64,000 nucleotides of DNA from Beggiatoa alba B18LD (GCF_000245015.1 NZ_JH600070.1:1-64000), one strand, 5' to 3'. Positions 1 through 9,505 are shown, counted from the stretch's first letter. Notes: generated from the letters alone by a model not told the origin. A program made the numbers and translations.

Positions 1-49
1 TTCAGACAAGCTGTTGTCTTTTTAAAAGAAACTCGCCGAACTCAGGTTA
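1..49. repeat. 3' end of a palindromic repeat copy
   Basis: This is the right-hand end of the repeat family seen throughout the window. It carries the TCAGACAAGCTGTTG block, the CTTTTTAAAAGAAACTCGCCG block and the terminal CTCGCCGAACTCAGGTTA. The left half lies outside the window. Nearly the same 49 bases recur at the right end of the copy that finishes near 7574. Confidence 0.8.
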
Positions 50-59
50 GTGCTAAACA

Positions 60-208
60 AACCTGAGTTCGGCAAGATTTTATCAATTACAAGAGAATAA
101 TCTCTGCCAGTCCTTCAACCCTTTTCGTCGTGTTCCGACAGACCTGCTAGGTTTTGAAAACCTAGCAGGTCTCTGTTTTGTTTTATAAAACTCGCTGAAT
201 TCAGGTTA
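60..208. repeat. Palindromic repeat copy with internal hairpin
   Basis: The copy is bounded by inverted ends, AACCTGAGTTCGGCAAG at the left and CTCGCTGAATTCAGGTTA at the right. Inside is a near-perfect hairpin, GACCTGCTAGGTTTT (141-155) pairing with AAAACCTAGCAGGTC (157-171), followed by a T-rich run. An internal stretch around 88-139 (AATCTCTGCCAGTCCTTCAA and following) reappears near 40690-40734, and its CGTGTTCCGACA part recurs inverted near 55585. The hairpin would work as an intrinsic terminator. Confidence 0.75.
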
Positions 209-317
209 CTTAAGGACTTTTTTGCAATACTGGGGTTTCCTATATAATGAAGTCGTCCCCAGCCTCACGCCAAGAAAGTATTCTCTCTACTTACTTAATA
301 CACCATCACGGATTTTT

Positions 318-1358
318 ATGAACGAACATCAAAAAAACCAATCTCATCAATCCGAATCGTCAGACCCTAATATTCCTAAAAATGCAAGCGTTCGCCAAAC
401 AGGCACGTATCAAATGTTATGGGACTGTGAGTATTGCAACACGCCTAAATTATTAGGGGTGACGCATCGATTTTGCCCAAATTGTGGCGCGCCACAGGCG
501 ACAGAAAAACGCTACTTTCCTAAAGCAGGGGAAGAAATCGCCGTTGAAGATCATAAATATGTTGGCGCAGACCGTTTGTGTGCTGCTTGTGGTACAGGTA
601 ACGCCGCACAAGCCGAATATTGCCAGCAATGTGGCTCGCCTTTAACAGAAGCTGCCCGCGTTAAGCTTGTCCAAGACAGTACCAAACCAGCTAATAAAAA
701 TCCTGTTTCAAGCAATAGTCGTTTTAAATACTGGCTGATTGCAGGGCTGTTATTGCTCTTGGTTGGCGGAGGGATTGCGATATTTTGGACAAAAAACGTT
801 GCCTTAACCCTCACGGCTTATAGTTGGGAGCGAGCGATTGAGATTGAAGATTATAAAGCGCGGGATGATAGTGCTTGGTGTGATGCCGTTCCTTCAGCCG
901 CTTATAATGTCTCGCGTAAATCAGAAATTAAATCGTATCAGCAAGTTCCTGATGGTGAATCTTGCACAGCGCGTCGTGTTGACCAAGGCGATGGGACTTT
1001 TAGAACAGAAGATGTTTGTCAGCCAAAATACCGCAGTGAGCCTATTTATGCGGATAAATGTTATTACAGCATCAACCGTTGGCAATTTAGCCGTGCAGTT
1101 ACAACAGAGGGTGTAAACCATTCGCCACAATGGGGAAGTTTTCAATTAAAAGGCAATGGTTCAAATTGCTTAGGATGTGAACGCGAAGGCAAACGGACAG
1201 GTGCTTATTATTTACATTTAACGGATAAAAAGAATGAGTATCGCTGTGATGTTGCCGAAAAACAATGGCAATCAGTCGAGTTGCAGTCTAAATGGACGAT
1301 GGAAATCGGGGCAATGTTGGGTGAAGCCCGTTGTGGTACTTTAAAGCCTTTACCTTAA
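318..1358 (+). CDS. Zinc-ribbon membrane-anchored protein
   Basis: The protein has 346 residues of unknown role. Two double-CxxC zinc ribbons open it: CEYC...CPNCG and CAACG...CQQCG, within about the first 110 residues. A single hydrophobic segment (YWLIAGLLLLLVGGG) follows near residues 138-157, and then a roughly 190-residue domain with several cysteines, including CLGC, that is probably on the far side of the membrane. ATG 318 was chosen because the frame extended upstream to a TTG at 222 encodes non-conserved sequence running back to the repeat. The layout, cytoplasmic ribbons plus membrane anchor plus sensor-like domain, is common in proteobacteria, but no function can be named. A hairpin terminator lies just downstream. 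Confidence 0.8.
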   Translation: MNEHQKNQSHQSESSDPNIPKNASVRQTGTYQMLWDCEYCNTPKLLGVTHRFCPNCGAPQATEKRYFPKAGEEIAVEDHKYVGADRLCAACGTGNAAQAEYCQQCGSPLTEAARVKLVQDSTKPANKNPVSSNSRFKYWLIAGLLLLLVGGGIAIFWTKNVALTLTAYSWERAIEIEDYKARDDSAWCDAVPSAAYNVSRKSEIKSYQQVPDGESCTARRVDQGDGTFRTEDVCQPKYRSEPIYADKCYYSINRWQFSRAVTTEGVNHSPQWGSFQLKGNGSNCLGCEREGKRTGAYYLHLTDKKNEYRCDVAEKQWQSVELQSKWTMEIGAMLGEARCGTLKPLP

Positions 1359-1370
1359 GCAATTGGCATA

Positions 1371-1413
1371 GATAAAGCCTGATAGGTGAAGATTAGCCTT
1401 ATCAGGCTTTATC
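1371..1413 (+). terminator. Intrinsic terminator after zinc-ribbon gene
   Basis: GATAAAGCCTGATAGG (1371-1386) pairs with CCTTATCAGGCTTTATC (1397-1413) with one bulged base, a 10-base loop and an A/T-rich tail. It starts 13 bases after the stop codon. Confidence 0.7.
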
Positions 1414-1450
1414 TAAAAATAATCATTTTGACTCAAAGAGAGTTACATCT

Positions 1451-2425
1451 ATGTTTCGCACGACAGAAAATAAAATTATTCTAGTCACCCGCCACACTCG
1501 TTTAGATGAACTCAAAGCCCGTTTTAATACTCGCGCCCAAGCAAAATTTTATGTTGAACAATTAGGCGCAGATTTTTCTGATTATGTGACGGAACATGAA
1601 ACTTATCAACAGGCAATCGAGCAAACCCTTTTATATCTCAATCAATTAGGACGAGTTCATCTTTTAGACCGTCGTTATTTACCGAATTTTATTTTTGCTG
1701 AAACAGACACGATTGTTGTGCTAGGGCAAGATGGTTTAGTCGCTAATACTTTGAAATATTTAAATGGACAATCAGTTATTGGTGTGAACCCCGACCCGCG
1801 TCGGTATGATGGGGTTTTATTGCCGTTTACCGTCCAAGACTTAAAAAACGTTGTTACCGAAGTATTTGCACGCCGTCGCTCATATAAAACGGTCACAATG
1901 GCACAAGCAATTTTGAATAATGGGTTAAAACTATACGCAGTCAATGACTTATTTATCGGCACGCGCTCACATGGTTCTGCACGCTATCAAATTCAATCTG
2001 ATATTTTTAATGAAAATCAATCATCAAGTGGTGTTATTGTTTCAACAGGATTAGGCTCAACAGGCTGGTTTAAAAGTTTATTAGTGGGCGCAAATGCCAT
2101 TATGCAAGCGTGGCAACCTGAAGATAAAAAAGCGTCTGTTAAAAAAACAGCGGTGACAGAGTTACTCCCTGCAATTAATAGCCAATTTGCATGGGATAGT
2201 GATTACTTATGTTTTACTGTCCGTGAACCTTTTATCAGTACAACTTCAACGGCTCATTGTGTATTTGGCAAAATTACGCCGACAAGCCCTTTAATTATTG
2301 TCTCGCAAATGGCTGAAAATGGGGTTGTATTTAGCGATGGTATCGAAAGTGATTTTTTAGAATTTAATGCAGGGACACAGGCAACGATTTCTATTGCAGA
2401 TAAACAGGGCATATTAGTGATATAA
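1451..2425 (+). CDS. NAD kinase-like protein (ATP-NAD kinase fold)
   Basis: The 324-residue protein follows the NAD kinase layout. A nucleotide-binding loop at about residues 92-100 reads VVLGQDGLVA where true NAD kinases have GGDGT. The substrate region contains AVNDLFIG, matching the usual NE/ND motif, and a glycine-rich GVIVSTGLGSTGW motif follows near residues 195-207. The degenerate GGDG loop and the long, distinct N-terminus suggest a divergent paralogue rather than the housekeeping NAD kinase; it may phosphorylate another substrate. It stands alone, with a GAGAG ribosome site before the ATG. The fold is seen clearly; the substrate is not known. Confidence 0.72.
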   Translation: MFRTTENKIILVTRHTRLDELKARFNTRAQAKFYVEQLGADFSDYVTEHETYQQAIEQTLLYLNQLGRVHLLDRRYLPNFIFAETDTIVVLGQDGLVANTLKYLNGQSVIGVNPDPRRYDGVLLPFTVQDLKNVVTEVFARRRSYKTVTMAQAILNNGLKLYAVNDLFIGTRSHGSARYQIQSDIFNENQSSSGVIVSTGLGSTGWFKSLLVGANAIMQAWQPEDKKASVKKTAVTELLPAINSQFAWDSDYLCFTVREPFISTTSTAHCVFGKITPTSPLIIVSQMAENGVVFSDGIESDFLEFNAGTQATISIADKQGILVI

Positions 2426-2604
2426 ACAGCGCGTGAGAAGCCATAAAAAAATAATAAAAATAGTTTTATTTCACGGTTCATTGATTTAAAAATACAGAGT
2501 AGCGTTTTGTCTCCTGATGTCACCTTGAATAAAATTGTTCACTATCAGGATTTATGCACTAAAGCAGATGAAAATAATAGTAAAACAGCGTGGAGGCTTA
2601 CAAA

Positions 2605-3255
2605 ATGACAACGATAGATGTTGATAACAAATTAAAACTAGAAACTCAAACACAACGCGATACGGCTTGCGATACCTTGCGTACACTGCGTTATTTTTTA
2701 CAACGTTTAAAAATGGAAAATCATAAAAATTGGACAGTCAGTGAATTAATGGAACTGATTGATACCATGTTGTTAGAAATTTCTACAGGCGTGACAGAGG
2801 AAGATAAAGAACGTTCTATCTATCTGAAAAAGGGGGAAGTTGCTTTTTATCAAGGCTTATCACGACAACAAAATCCTTACCCAGCCCGCACGTTACAGCA
2901 TGTTTGTTGGGATACAGGTTGGCATGATGCGGAGCGTAATAAGCGTAAACCTGCTACAACCGTCCAAAGCACAACTGCTCACACAAATCCCACTCAAGCG
3001 GGTAAACCACAACGTTTGTATAAAATCCAATTGAGAGAGGCTTCCGAATTATTAGAGTGGAATGATGTTTTTCATCAATATGCTAAACAAGGCGGTGGTA
3101 GTCTTTATGAGGTGTATGATGAGGCTGTTGCCTGTGCGGAAAGATTGCAAAAAAATGCAAATGGGATTGTCTCTGTCGTGGTTGTAAAACCGCAAGACCC
3201 AGTTTCTCAATTAAGTATGATTGATATGGCTGTTGAAAAACCGAGTGAATCCTAA
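2605..3255 (+). CDS. Hypothetical protein with RMF-like segment
   Basis: A 216-residue soluble protein. The start is ATG 2605, nine bases after a strong GGAGG; the GTG at 2590 overlaps that site. An N-terminal helical part (to about residue 75) is followed by a segment with an AFYQGLSRQQNPYP...W..GWHDAE pattern. That resembles the glycine/tryptophan pattern of ribosome modulation factor and small RMF-like proteins, but the resemblance is short and is my inference. The C-terminal 70 residues (EASELLEWNDVFHQYAKQ...) look like a separate small domain. The stop lies 14 bases before the next gene, so the two are probably co-transcribed. Confidence 0.7.
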   Translation: MTTIDVDNKLKLETQTQRDTACDTLRTLRYFLQRLKMENHKNWTVSELMELIDTMLLEISTGVTEEDKERSIYLKKGEVAFYQGLSRQQNPYPARTLQHVCWDTGWHDAERNKRKPATTVQSTTAHTNPTQAGKPQRLYKIQLREASELLEWNDVFHQYAKQGGGSLYEVYDEAVACAERLQKNANGIVSVVVVKPQDPVSQLSMIDMAVEKPSES

Positions 3256-3269
3256 AAAGGGGAATATGC

Positions 3270-4556
3270 TTGAAAATAGCAATCATTGGGACGGGGATTT
3301 CTGGCTTATGTGCTGCGTGGTTATTAGATACACAACATGATATTACGGTGTATGAACAAAATGCTTATGTGGGCGGACATAGCCAAACAGTCAGCATAGA
3401 GACGACAGACGGTAAACTAGACATCGATACGGGATTTATTCTCTATAATGAAGCGCATTATCCGAATTTAACTGCCTTATTTAAATATTTAGAAATTGAA
3501 ACGATTCCGACCGCGATGAGCTTTTCCATGTCTATTGATCGCGGAACGATTGAATATGCGGGCAGTGATTTAAATACGCTGTTTGGACAACGGCGCAATT
3601 TATTTAATCCCGATTTTTATCGCTTATTATGGGATATTTTGCGCTTTAACCGCGAAGGGAAGGCATTATTAAGTAAACAAGTCGCGCCGATTGCGTCGCT
3701 CACCTTAGCTGATTTTTTACAACAAGGGGGATATAGCCAAACATTTTGCTTACATTACTTATTACCCATGAGCGCGACAATTTGGTCATGCCCCGCCAAT
3801 AAAATTCTCTCATTTCCCGCACTGACCCTGCTACGGTTCTTTCATAATCATGGCTTATTAACGCTTAATGACCGCCCTTTGTGGCATACCGTGCAAGGGG
3901 GAACTCATTGTTATATTCAGCGTATGTTATCGAGCATTCAGCATAAACTACGACTTTCTACACCCGCTGTTGCAGTCAGCCGTTACGAAACAGGTTGCGA
4001 TATTTTAGATGCACGGGGAGAAAAAAATACGTTTGATACTGTTGTTATCGCTACCCATGCCGACCAAGCCTTAAGTTTATTGACAGACCCCAGTGACACA
4101 GAACAACACTTATTAAGTCGTTTTAAATATCGTGAAAATCGAGCGGTTTTACATCAAGATACTGAGCTGATGCCATTGCGTCCCCGTATTTGGTCAACAT
4201 GGAACTATTTAGCGACGACAGAACAAGCCAAAATAGACAGCGTTTCTGTCAGCTACTGGATTAATCGCTTGCAACCCCTGAGTCAGGCTGAAAATTTTTT
4301 CCTATCTTTTAACCCCCACCAAGAACCAAAAAATATTTTGCGCGAGTTTTATTATCAACATCCTATTTTTGATAGCACGGCAATTAGCGCACAAGCAGAA
4401 TTGCATCAATTACAAGGACAGCGTCATACATGGTTTTGTGGCAGTTATTTTAGTCATGGATTTCATGAGGACGCTTTAAACTCTGGATTAGCCGTTGCAA
4501 ATGCATTGGGTATTAAACCTGCATGGCAAGTGCAATTTGCAGGGATAATTAATTAA
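3270..4556 (+). CDS. FAD-dependent oxidoreductase (amine-oxidase-like, COG2907 type)
   Basis: The 428-residue protein begins with a Rossmann FAD-binding motif (IAIIGTGISGLCAAWLL) and continues with YEQNAYVGGHSQT, typical of the predicted NAD/FAD-binding proteins often encoded near cyclopropane fatty-acid synthase. The C-terminus has a second conserved FAD contact region (WFCGSYFSHGFHEDALNSG). The start is TTG 3270, placed correctly after AAAGGGG; an ATG at 3266 is out of frame. The substrate is unknown. Fatty-acid or lipid modification is plausible from the family, but no cfa gene lies beside it here. Confidence 0.82.
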   Translation: MKIAIIGTGISGLCAAWLLDTQHDITVYEQNAYVGGHSQTVSIETTDGKLDIDTGFILYNEAHYPNLTALFKYLEIETIPTAMSFSMSIDRGTIEYAGSDLNTLFGQRRNLFNPDFYRLLWDILRFNREGKALLSKQVAPIASLTLADFLQQGGYSQTFCLHYLLPMSATIWSCPANKILSFPALTLLRFFHNHGLLTLNDRPLWHTVQGGTHCYIQRMLSSIQHKLRLSTPAVAVSRYETGCDILDARGEKNTFDTVVIATHADQALSLLTDPSDTEQHLLSRFKYRENRAVLHQDTELMPLRPRIWSTWNYLATTEQAKIDSVSVSYWINRLQPLSQAENFFLSFNPHQEPKNILREFYYQHPIFDSTAISAQAELHQLQGQRHTWFCGSYFSHGFHEDALNSGLAVANALGIKPAWQVQFAGIIN

Positions 4557-4682
4557 TCATCCGCTAAAAAAAACACGTTAATATCGTTACAATACCCTTA
4601 TGCGTAATTGTGTTATTACAAAAAAGTTTGTTGCTATCTTGTCTATACTCCCTATTATCCACTGCTACTGATACCTGCCATC

Positions 4683-7382
4683 ATGTTTGCCGCGATTCCG
4701 ACCGACCATCAATTGTTTGACCCGCAAAAATTCGCGCTTCAATTCGCGCAAGCGTCTTCGCCAATTAAAGCGTTTCGTGAAGCCTTACAACAAGGAAACG
4801 AGATTTTAAAATCACGTTTTCAGTTATCGATGAATGCGATGGAGGCGGTTACACAGCGGGCTTGGTTTATCGATCAAATTCTATTAGCGGTTTGGCAACG
4901 TTATGATTGGGTTAGCACGGATGATATTGCATTAATTGCGGTTGGCGGTTATGGACGCGGTGAATTGCATCCTTATTCTGACATTGATTTGATGATTCTA
5001 TTGCGTCATCCCATGAATGAAATGATGCAACAAAATGCAACGGCATTCGTCACATTTTTATGGGATATTCAGCTCGAAGTTGGGCATAGTGTCCGCACCC
5101 TAGATGAATGTGAACAAGAAGCCCTTGCTGACATTACGGTGATTACGAATTTAATGGAAGCCCGTTTATTAACAGGGTCACAAGCCTTGTTTAATGATAT
5201 GGTTGGGCGCATTCATCCTAGCCATTTGTGGGCAAGCAAAGAATTTTTTGCCGCAAAAATCAATGAACAGAATATTCGCCATGAAAAATATCATGGTACA
5301 GGTTACAACCTTGAGCCGAATATTAAAGAAGGACCGGGGGGATTACGGGATATTCAAACAGTCGCATGGGTTGCTAAACGTCATTTTGGTGCACGTACCT
5401 TACATGATTTAGTCCATCATGGTTTTCTCACCGAAGATGAATATAAAGCAATGATGGCAGGTCAAGAATTTTTATGGAAAATTCGCCATTTATTGCACAT
5501 TATGGCAAGACGACGCGAAGACCGTATTTTATTTGATCATCAACGTTCTCTTGCTGCAACACTGGGTTATCATGACAGTGAAGTCCGTTTAGGCGTTGAA
5601 GATTTCATGAAAAACTACTATCGGACAATTAAAGATTTAAGTAGTTTAAATGACATGCTGTTGCAATTATTCCATGAAGTCATTTTATACGGCGATTTGT
5701 CTGCAAATATCCGTCCGCTGAATAAACGCTTTCAAGTTCGTAATGATTATATCGAGGTCACAAACGATAAAGTCTTTATGAATTACCCTTTTGCTTTACT
5801 AGAAATTTTTTTACTTCTCCAACAAAATCCTGAAATTCAAGGCATACGAGCAAGTACTATCCGCTTAATGCGTCAATATCGCTGGTTAATCGATGATGCC
5901 TTTCATCGTGATTTACGGGCGCGTAGCTTATTTTTTGAAATCATTCGCCAACCGCGCGGTTTAACCCGTTCATTACGGCGGATGAATCGTTATGGCATTT
6001 TAGGCGCGTATATTCCTGCTTTTGGGCGGATTGTGGGACAAATGCAATATGATTTATTTCACGTTTATACGGTTGATGAACATAGTATTTTCGTCGTACG
6101 TAATTTACGCCGTTTTGGCATTTTAGAATTTCGTCATGAATTCCCCTTTTGTTCTAAAATTATGGATTCTTTGCCAAAACCCGAACTTTTATATTTAGCG
6201 GGTTTATTTCATGATATTGCAAAAGGTTGCGGTGGTGACCATTCTGTTTTAGGCGAAGCGGAGGCAATGACATTTTGCCAAGCACATGGTTTAAGTGATT
6301 ACGATGCACGTTTTGTTTCATGGCTGGTGCGTCATCATTTGCTGATGTCTATCACTGCACAGCGTCAAGATACGTCTGACCCTGAAGTCATTAATCATTT
6401 TGCGCAGAAAGTGGGCGATTGTGTGCGTTTAGATTATTTATATTTATTAACCGTTGCGGATATTCGCGGAACAAATCCAAAGTTATGGAATAATTGGAAA
6501 GATGCTTTATTAGTTGATTTATATCGTAAAACTCAGCATGTTTTGCGTAATGGCTTAAATAATGTGCCCGATAAGCAATTTCATATTCATAATATTCGCA
6601 GTCAAGCCTTGCAATTATTACAAGGTTCGCATGAGAAAAAGATTAAAGCCTTTTGGGATGATTTGGGCGACGACTACTTTTTACGTTCATCACCTGAAGA
6701 AGTCGCGCGGGAAACATTTGCTATTTTAAATCACACGAATACAGAAAAGCCGTTAGTCATGGAACGGCATAATACGCAAGGTAGTACAGAATTTACTGTA
6801 TTTGCACATGAACGTGATTCTTTATTTGCGGAAATCACTTATTTCTTGGAACAACAAGGGATTACCATTGTCGACGCTTATATTATTCCAACACAAAGCG
6901 AATTTACGATGGCGGGCTTTTCTGTCTTAGAGGAAAGTGGGGCAGAAATTCATGATCAAGAACGTGTAGAAGAAATTTTACAGGCACTTAAAGATGCATT
7001 AAGCCGTGATACCAGCGTACCGTTTTATCCCATTAATCGTCGAATTCCTCGACAAGTGAAATACTTCACCGTTCCGACACGGATTACTTTTACACAAGAC
7101 CGTGGTAACGACCACACCATTTTAGAAGTGATTACTACCGACCGCCCAGGATTATTGTCACGAATTGCGCAAGCGTTTGTTAATTGTGATGTACGTTTGA
7201 AAAAAGCCAATATTGCAACCTTAGGTTCACGGGTAGAAGACGTGTTTTTTATCACTGACCGTAATAATCATTTATTGTATTCATCTGACCAATTAGATGC
7301 ATTACGCGAAGAATTATCGATGGTTTTAGATGTAGAAAAAGAGGTGAAAATGAACACCAACGCGAAAGTGATTAGCTTTTAA
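4683..7382 (+). CDS. glnD: Bifunctional [protein-PII] uridylyltransferase / uridylyl-removing enzyme
   Basis: GlnD attaches UMP to PII proteins when nitrogen is limiting and removes it when glutamine is high. The order of domains is complete: a nucleotidyltransferase with GGYGRGELHPYSDIDLMIL near residue 88, the GlnD helical linker (EGPGGLRDIQT), an HD phosphohydrolase with LFHDIAKGCGGDHS near residue 508, and two C-terminal ACT domains (about 700-780 and 810-890). From ATG 4683 the length is 899 residues, close to the 890 of E. coli. An upstream TTG at 4608 adds 25 residues unlike GlnD and is rejected. The gene ends just before a palindromic repeat that separates it from the convergent cyclase. 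Confidence 0.96.
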   Translation: MFAAIPTDHQLFDPQKFALQFAQASSPIKAFREALQQGNEILKSRFQLSMNAMEAVTQRAWFIDQILLAVWQRYDWVSTDDIALIAVGGYGRGELHPYSDIDLMILLRHPMNEMMQQNATAFVTFLWDIQLEVGHSVRTLDECEQEALADITVITNLMEARLLTGSQALFNDMVGRIHPSHLWASKEFFAAKINEQNIRHEKYHGTGYNLEPNIKEGPGGLRDIQTVAWVAKRHFGARTLHDLVHHGFLTEDEYKAMMAGQEFLWKIRHLLHIMARRREDRILFDHQRSLAATLGYHDSEVRLGVEDFMKNYYRTIKDLSSLNDMLLQLFHEVILYGDLSANIRPLNKRFQVRNDYIEVTNDKVFMNYPFALLEIFLLLQQNPEIQGIRASTIRLMRQYRWLIDDAFHRDLRARSLFFEIIRQPRGLTRSLRRMNRYGILGAYIPAFGRIVGQMQYDLFHVYTVDEHSIFVVRNLRRFGILEFRHEFPFCSKIMDSLPKPELLYLAGLFHDIAKGCGGDHSVLGEAEAMTFCQAHGLSDYDARFVSWLVRHHLLMSITAQRQDTSDPEVINHFAQKVGDCVRLDYLYLLTVADIRGTNPKLWNNWKDALLVDLYRKTQHVLRNGLNNVPDKQFHIHNIRSQALQLLQGSHEKKIKAFWDDLGDDYFLRSSPEEVARETFAILNHTNTEKPLVMERHNTQGSTEFTVFAHERDSLFAEITYFLEQQGITIVDAYIIPTQSEFTMAGFSVLEESGAEIHDQERVEEILQALKDALSRDTSVPFYPINRRIPRQVKYFTVPTRITFTQDRGNDHTILEVITTDRPGLLSRIAQAFVNCDVRLKKANIATLGSRVEDVFFITDRNNHLLYSSDQLDALREELSMVLDVEKEVKMNTNAKVISF

Positions 7383-7384
7383 AT

Positions 7385-7574
7385 CAACTGAATACGGCGA
7401 GTTTCTTTTAAAAAGACAATAACTTGTCTGAATCAGAATTCACAGAATTTTCAGAATTAACAGAATTAAAAACATAATTTTTTATTCTTTTAATTTTCTT
7501 GTCTTTTTAATTCTGAAAATTCTGATTCAGACAAGCTGTTGCCTTTTTAAAAGAAACTCGCCGAACTCAGGTTA
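7385..7574. repeat. Palindromic repeat between convergent genes
   Basis: This copy is nearly a complete palindrome. Its left arm reads CGGCGAGTTTCTTTTAAAAA, then GACAATAACTTGTCTGAATC and CAGAATT units. The right arm is the inverse, ending CTCGCCGAACTCAGGTTA. The centre is AT-rich (TTTTTTATTCTTTTAATTTT). Its right end overlaps the last codons of the cyclase at 7567-7574 and supplies that gene's TGA. Confidence 0.85.
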
Positions 7575-9093
7575 TTTCTACCATTTGTTTCCCTTGTAAC
7601 CAGTAAGTTGCCATATCGCCTTTGCCTTTAACGTTAATCGTGCCACGTGGTTCTACCTGATATTTATCTTTTAATAATAAATAAGTGCTTTCTGCGATAT
7701 GTATCGTATTGGCTAAACCGTGCGATTCCATACGGCTAGCCGTATTAACCGTATCTCCCCATAAATCATAAATAAATTTCTTCACGCCTATGACCCCCGC
7801 AACCACAGGACCTGTATTGATACCAATACGAATGCTTAAAGGTTGTTGCTGTGCGTTGCTGAAGTCTTGAATAGCGTCCAACATGTCTATTGCCATATTC
7901 GCCACTGCTTCAGCATGGTATTGATTTGGCACAGGTAAACCTCCAACAACCATATAAGCATCACCAATGGTTTTAATCTTTTCTAAACCATGACGTTCTG
8001 CGAGATGGTCAAAGGTGGTAAAGAGTTGATTAAGTAGGTTGACCATATCCGCAGGGGGGGTATGTACTGATAGTTGGGTAAAGCCAACAATATCTGCAAA
8101 TAAGACGGTTGCTTCTGGAAAGCTTTCAGCAATGGGATATACGCCTTGTTTTAATTGGGTTGCAATGGGAACAGGTAAGATATTTAACAGTAAGTTTTCT
8201 GCTTGAGTATTCGCTTCGCATAATTCGCTGACAACGATTTTAAGTTGTTTTTCGCGGTCTTTAATATCGCCAACTTGTTCCAGTAATCGCTTTGCCATGT
8301 GGTTAAAGGTACGCATGACATCGCCTAATTCGTCACAACGTTTTGTTTCTAGTAGTTGAATATTTGGGGTTTCGTTGGTTACTTCACTGATGCTGGCAAG
8401 CGCGTTGCGTAAACGGAGAATCGGATTGATGATTAAAAGTGCAAGAACAAATAGCATAGAGATGGTGACAAATAAGCAGATAATGAGAATTAAGCCTGCA
8501 ATTCGCCAGATAAATTCTTGTACTTCTTCGTTGACTTTTTCCGCATTAATTCTGAGCACAAGTAAGGGATTTTCTAGGTTGCAATTTGTCGTTGTCTGAC
8601 TTTGTTGTATCTGTGTTGGGTAACGGCAGTGTTGCATAGCAAGCGATTTTGCTAATAGGTCATAAGGGCTATTAGCAACGATGGGAAAAGCAACATCGTA
8701 ACGGCTGTTATTTGCGGTCAGCTGGCGATAAGGTTCTGTGATTTTTTGAATTTGTTGAAAGGCTAATTCTGGTTGTTCGCCAAAATGGTTCAGCACTTTT
8801 CCTGTTTGGTCATAAACAGTACCACCAAGCACAGGAAAATTATTCGTTAACATTTGCGCTTTTGCCAAAATATCATTGGCGGTGCTGTCATATGTACTAA
8901 AGCGGGCGACTGCGTCCAGTATTGGGATGCTAATTTGTTCTAATTGCACCATCGTCTCTCGCTCCCGCCGTAGTGTTGAGGGTAACAAGATGATGATTTC
9001 AATAATCACAATGCTGACAAAAATCCAGAGGGCTATCCGTGATGAAAGGCGGGCACGGAGTAGGTTTAGAAAATTTAATAAAATTCTTGGCAT
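7567..9093 (-). CDS. Membrane adenylate/guanylate cyclase with HAMP domain
   Basis: The 508-residue class III cyclase would make cAMP or cGMP. An N-terminal membrane segment (about 17-37) is followed by a periplasmic sensor region of about 150 residues, a second membrane segment (IAGLILIICLFVTISMLFVL), a HAMP domain, a short coiled coil (EANTQAENLLLNILP) and the catalytic domain, with metal-binding ATVLFADIVGFTQLS and DLWGDTVNTASRME. The last codons, ending EIT-stop, run into the repeat end, and the TGA is part of the repeat's CCTGAGTTCGG terminus, so the natural C-terminus may have been altered by a few residues. The PilZ and ankyrin genes upstream on the same strand may belong to one signalling operon. 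Confidence 0.9.
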   Translation of the reverse strand: MPRILLNFLNLLRARLSSRIALWIFVSIVIIEIIILLPSTLRRERETMVQLEQISIPILDAVARFSTYDSTANDILAKAQMLTNNFPVLGGTVYDQTGKVLNHFGEQPELAFQQIQKITEPYRQLTANNSRYDVAFPIVANSPYDLLAKSLAMQHCRYPTQIQQSQTTTNCNLENPLLVLRINAEKVNEEVQEFIWRIAGLILIICLFVTISMLFVLALLIINPILRLRNALASISEVTNETPNIQLLETKRCDELGDVMRTFNHMAKRLLEQVGDIKDREKQLKIVVSELCEANTQAENLLLNILPVPIATQLKQGVYPIAESFPEATVLFADIVGFTQLSVHTPPADMVNLLNQLFTTFDHLAERHGLEKIKTIGDAYMVVGGLPVPNQYHAEAVANMAIDMLDAIQDFSNAQQQPLSIRIGINTGPVVAGVIGVKKFIYDLWGDTVNTASRMESHGLANTIHIAESTYLLLKDKYQVEPRGTINVKGKGDMATYWLQGKQMVEIT

Positions 9094-9160
9094 ATCGGGA
9101 GGCTCTTCATTGTTGCATCATGCAGTATTGTGATGATGTACCTCCTGCTGTCGATAGGTA

Positions 9161-9505
9161 TTATTCGTTAAATCCCAATACTTCGCTGACATCATCAATG
9201 ACGTATAAGTCTTCTGGGTCAATTTCAATAAAATGACAACCAACCAGTTGTAAAGCAGGATTAATATCGGGTTTTTCCCAACGAACCTCAACTTTTACGT
9301 CGATATAGGGTTTTGATATATCTTCATCTTCAGGGAGTTGGATGCGGATATTATAAATACCATTCATTTTTAATGGTTTGTCGGTAATGATTAATACACC
9401 TTCTTTAGAAAGGTCGCCGAGATGTCCTAATAGGGTTTGTGTATCACGGTCGATGATTTCTAGGTATAGAAAAAGGTGTCGACGGCTAGGATGTGTATTG
9501 TGCAT
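9161..9505 (-). CDS. PilZ domain protein (c-di-GMP binding)
   Basis: A 114-residue single-domain PilZ protein. HPSRRHLFLY near the start resembles the RxxxR c-di-GMP-binding loop, although only adjacent arginines are present. LGHLGDLSKEGVLI matches the second motif, D/N-x-S-x-x-G. ATG 9505 is preferred because AAGGAAAAG precedes it, while the longer frame starting at 9556 overlaps the end of the ankyrin gene. It probably relays c-di-GMP signals alongside the neighbouring cyclase. The partner protein is unknown. Confidence 0.82.
   Translation of the reverse strand: MHNTHPSRRHLFLYLEIIDRDTQTLLGHLGDLSKEGVLIITDKPLKMNGIYNIRIQLPEDEDISKPYIDVKVEVRWEKPDINPALQLVGCHFIEIDPEDLYVIDDVSEVLGFNE

Noticed and set aside
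4608-4682. TTG start extending GlnD by 25 residues
   Set aside because: The extension is unlike GlnD, and ATG 4683 gives the normal family length.
7440-7540. Tandem CAGAATT units considered as a CRISPR array
   Set aside because: Units are 7-11 bases without spacers, in inverted halves, and no cas genes are present.
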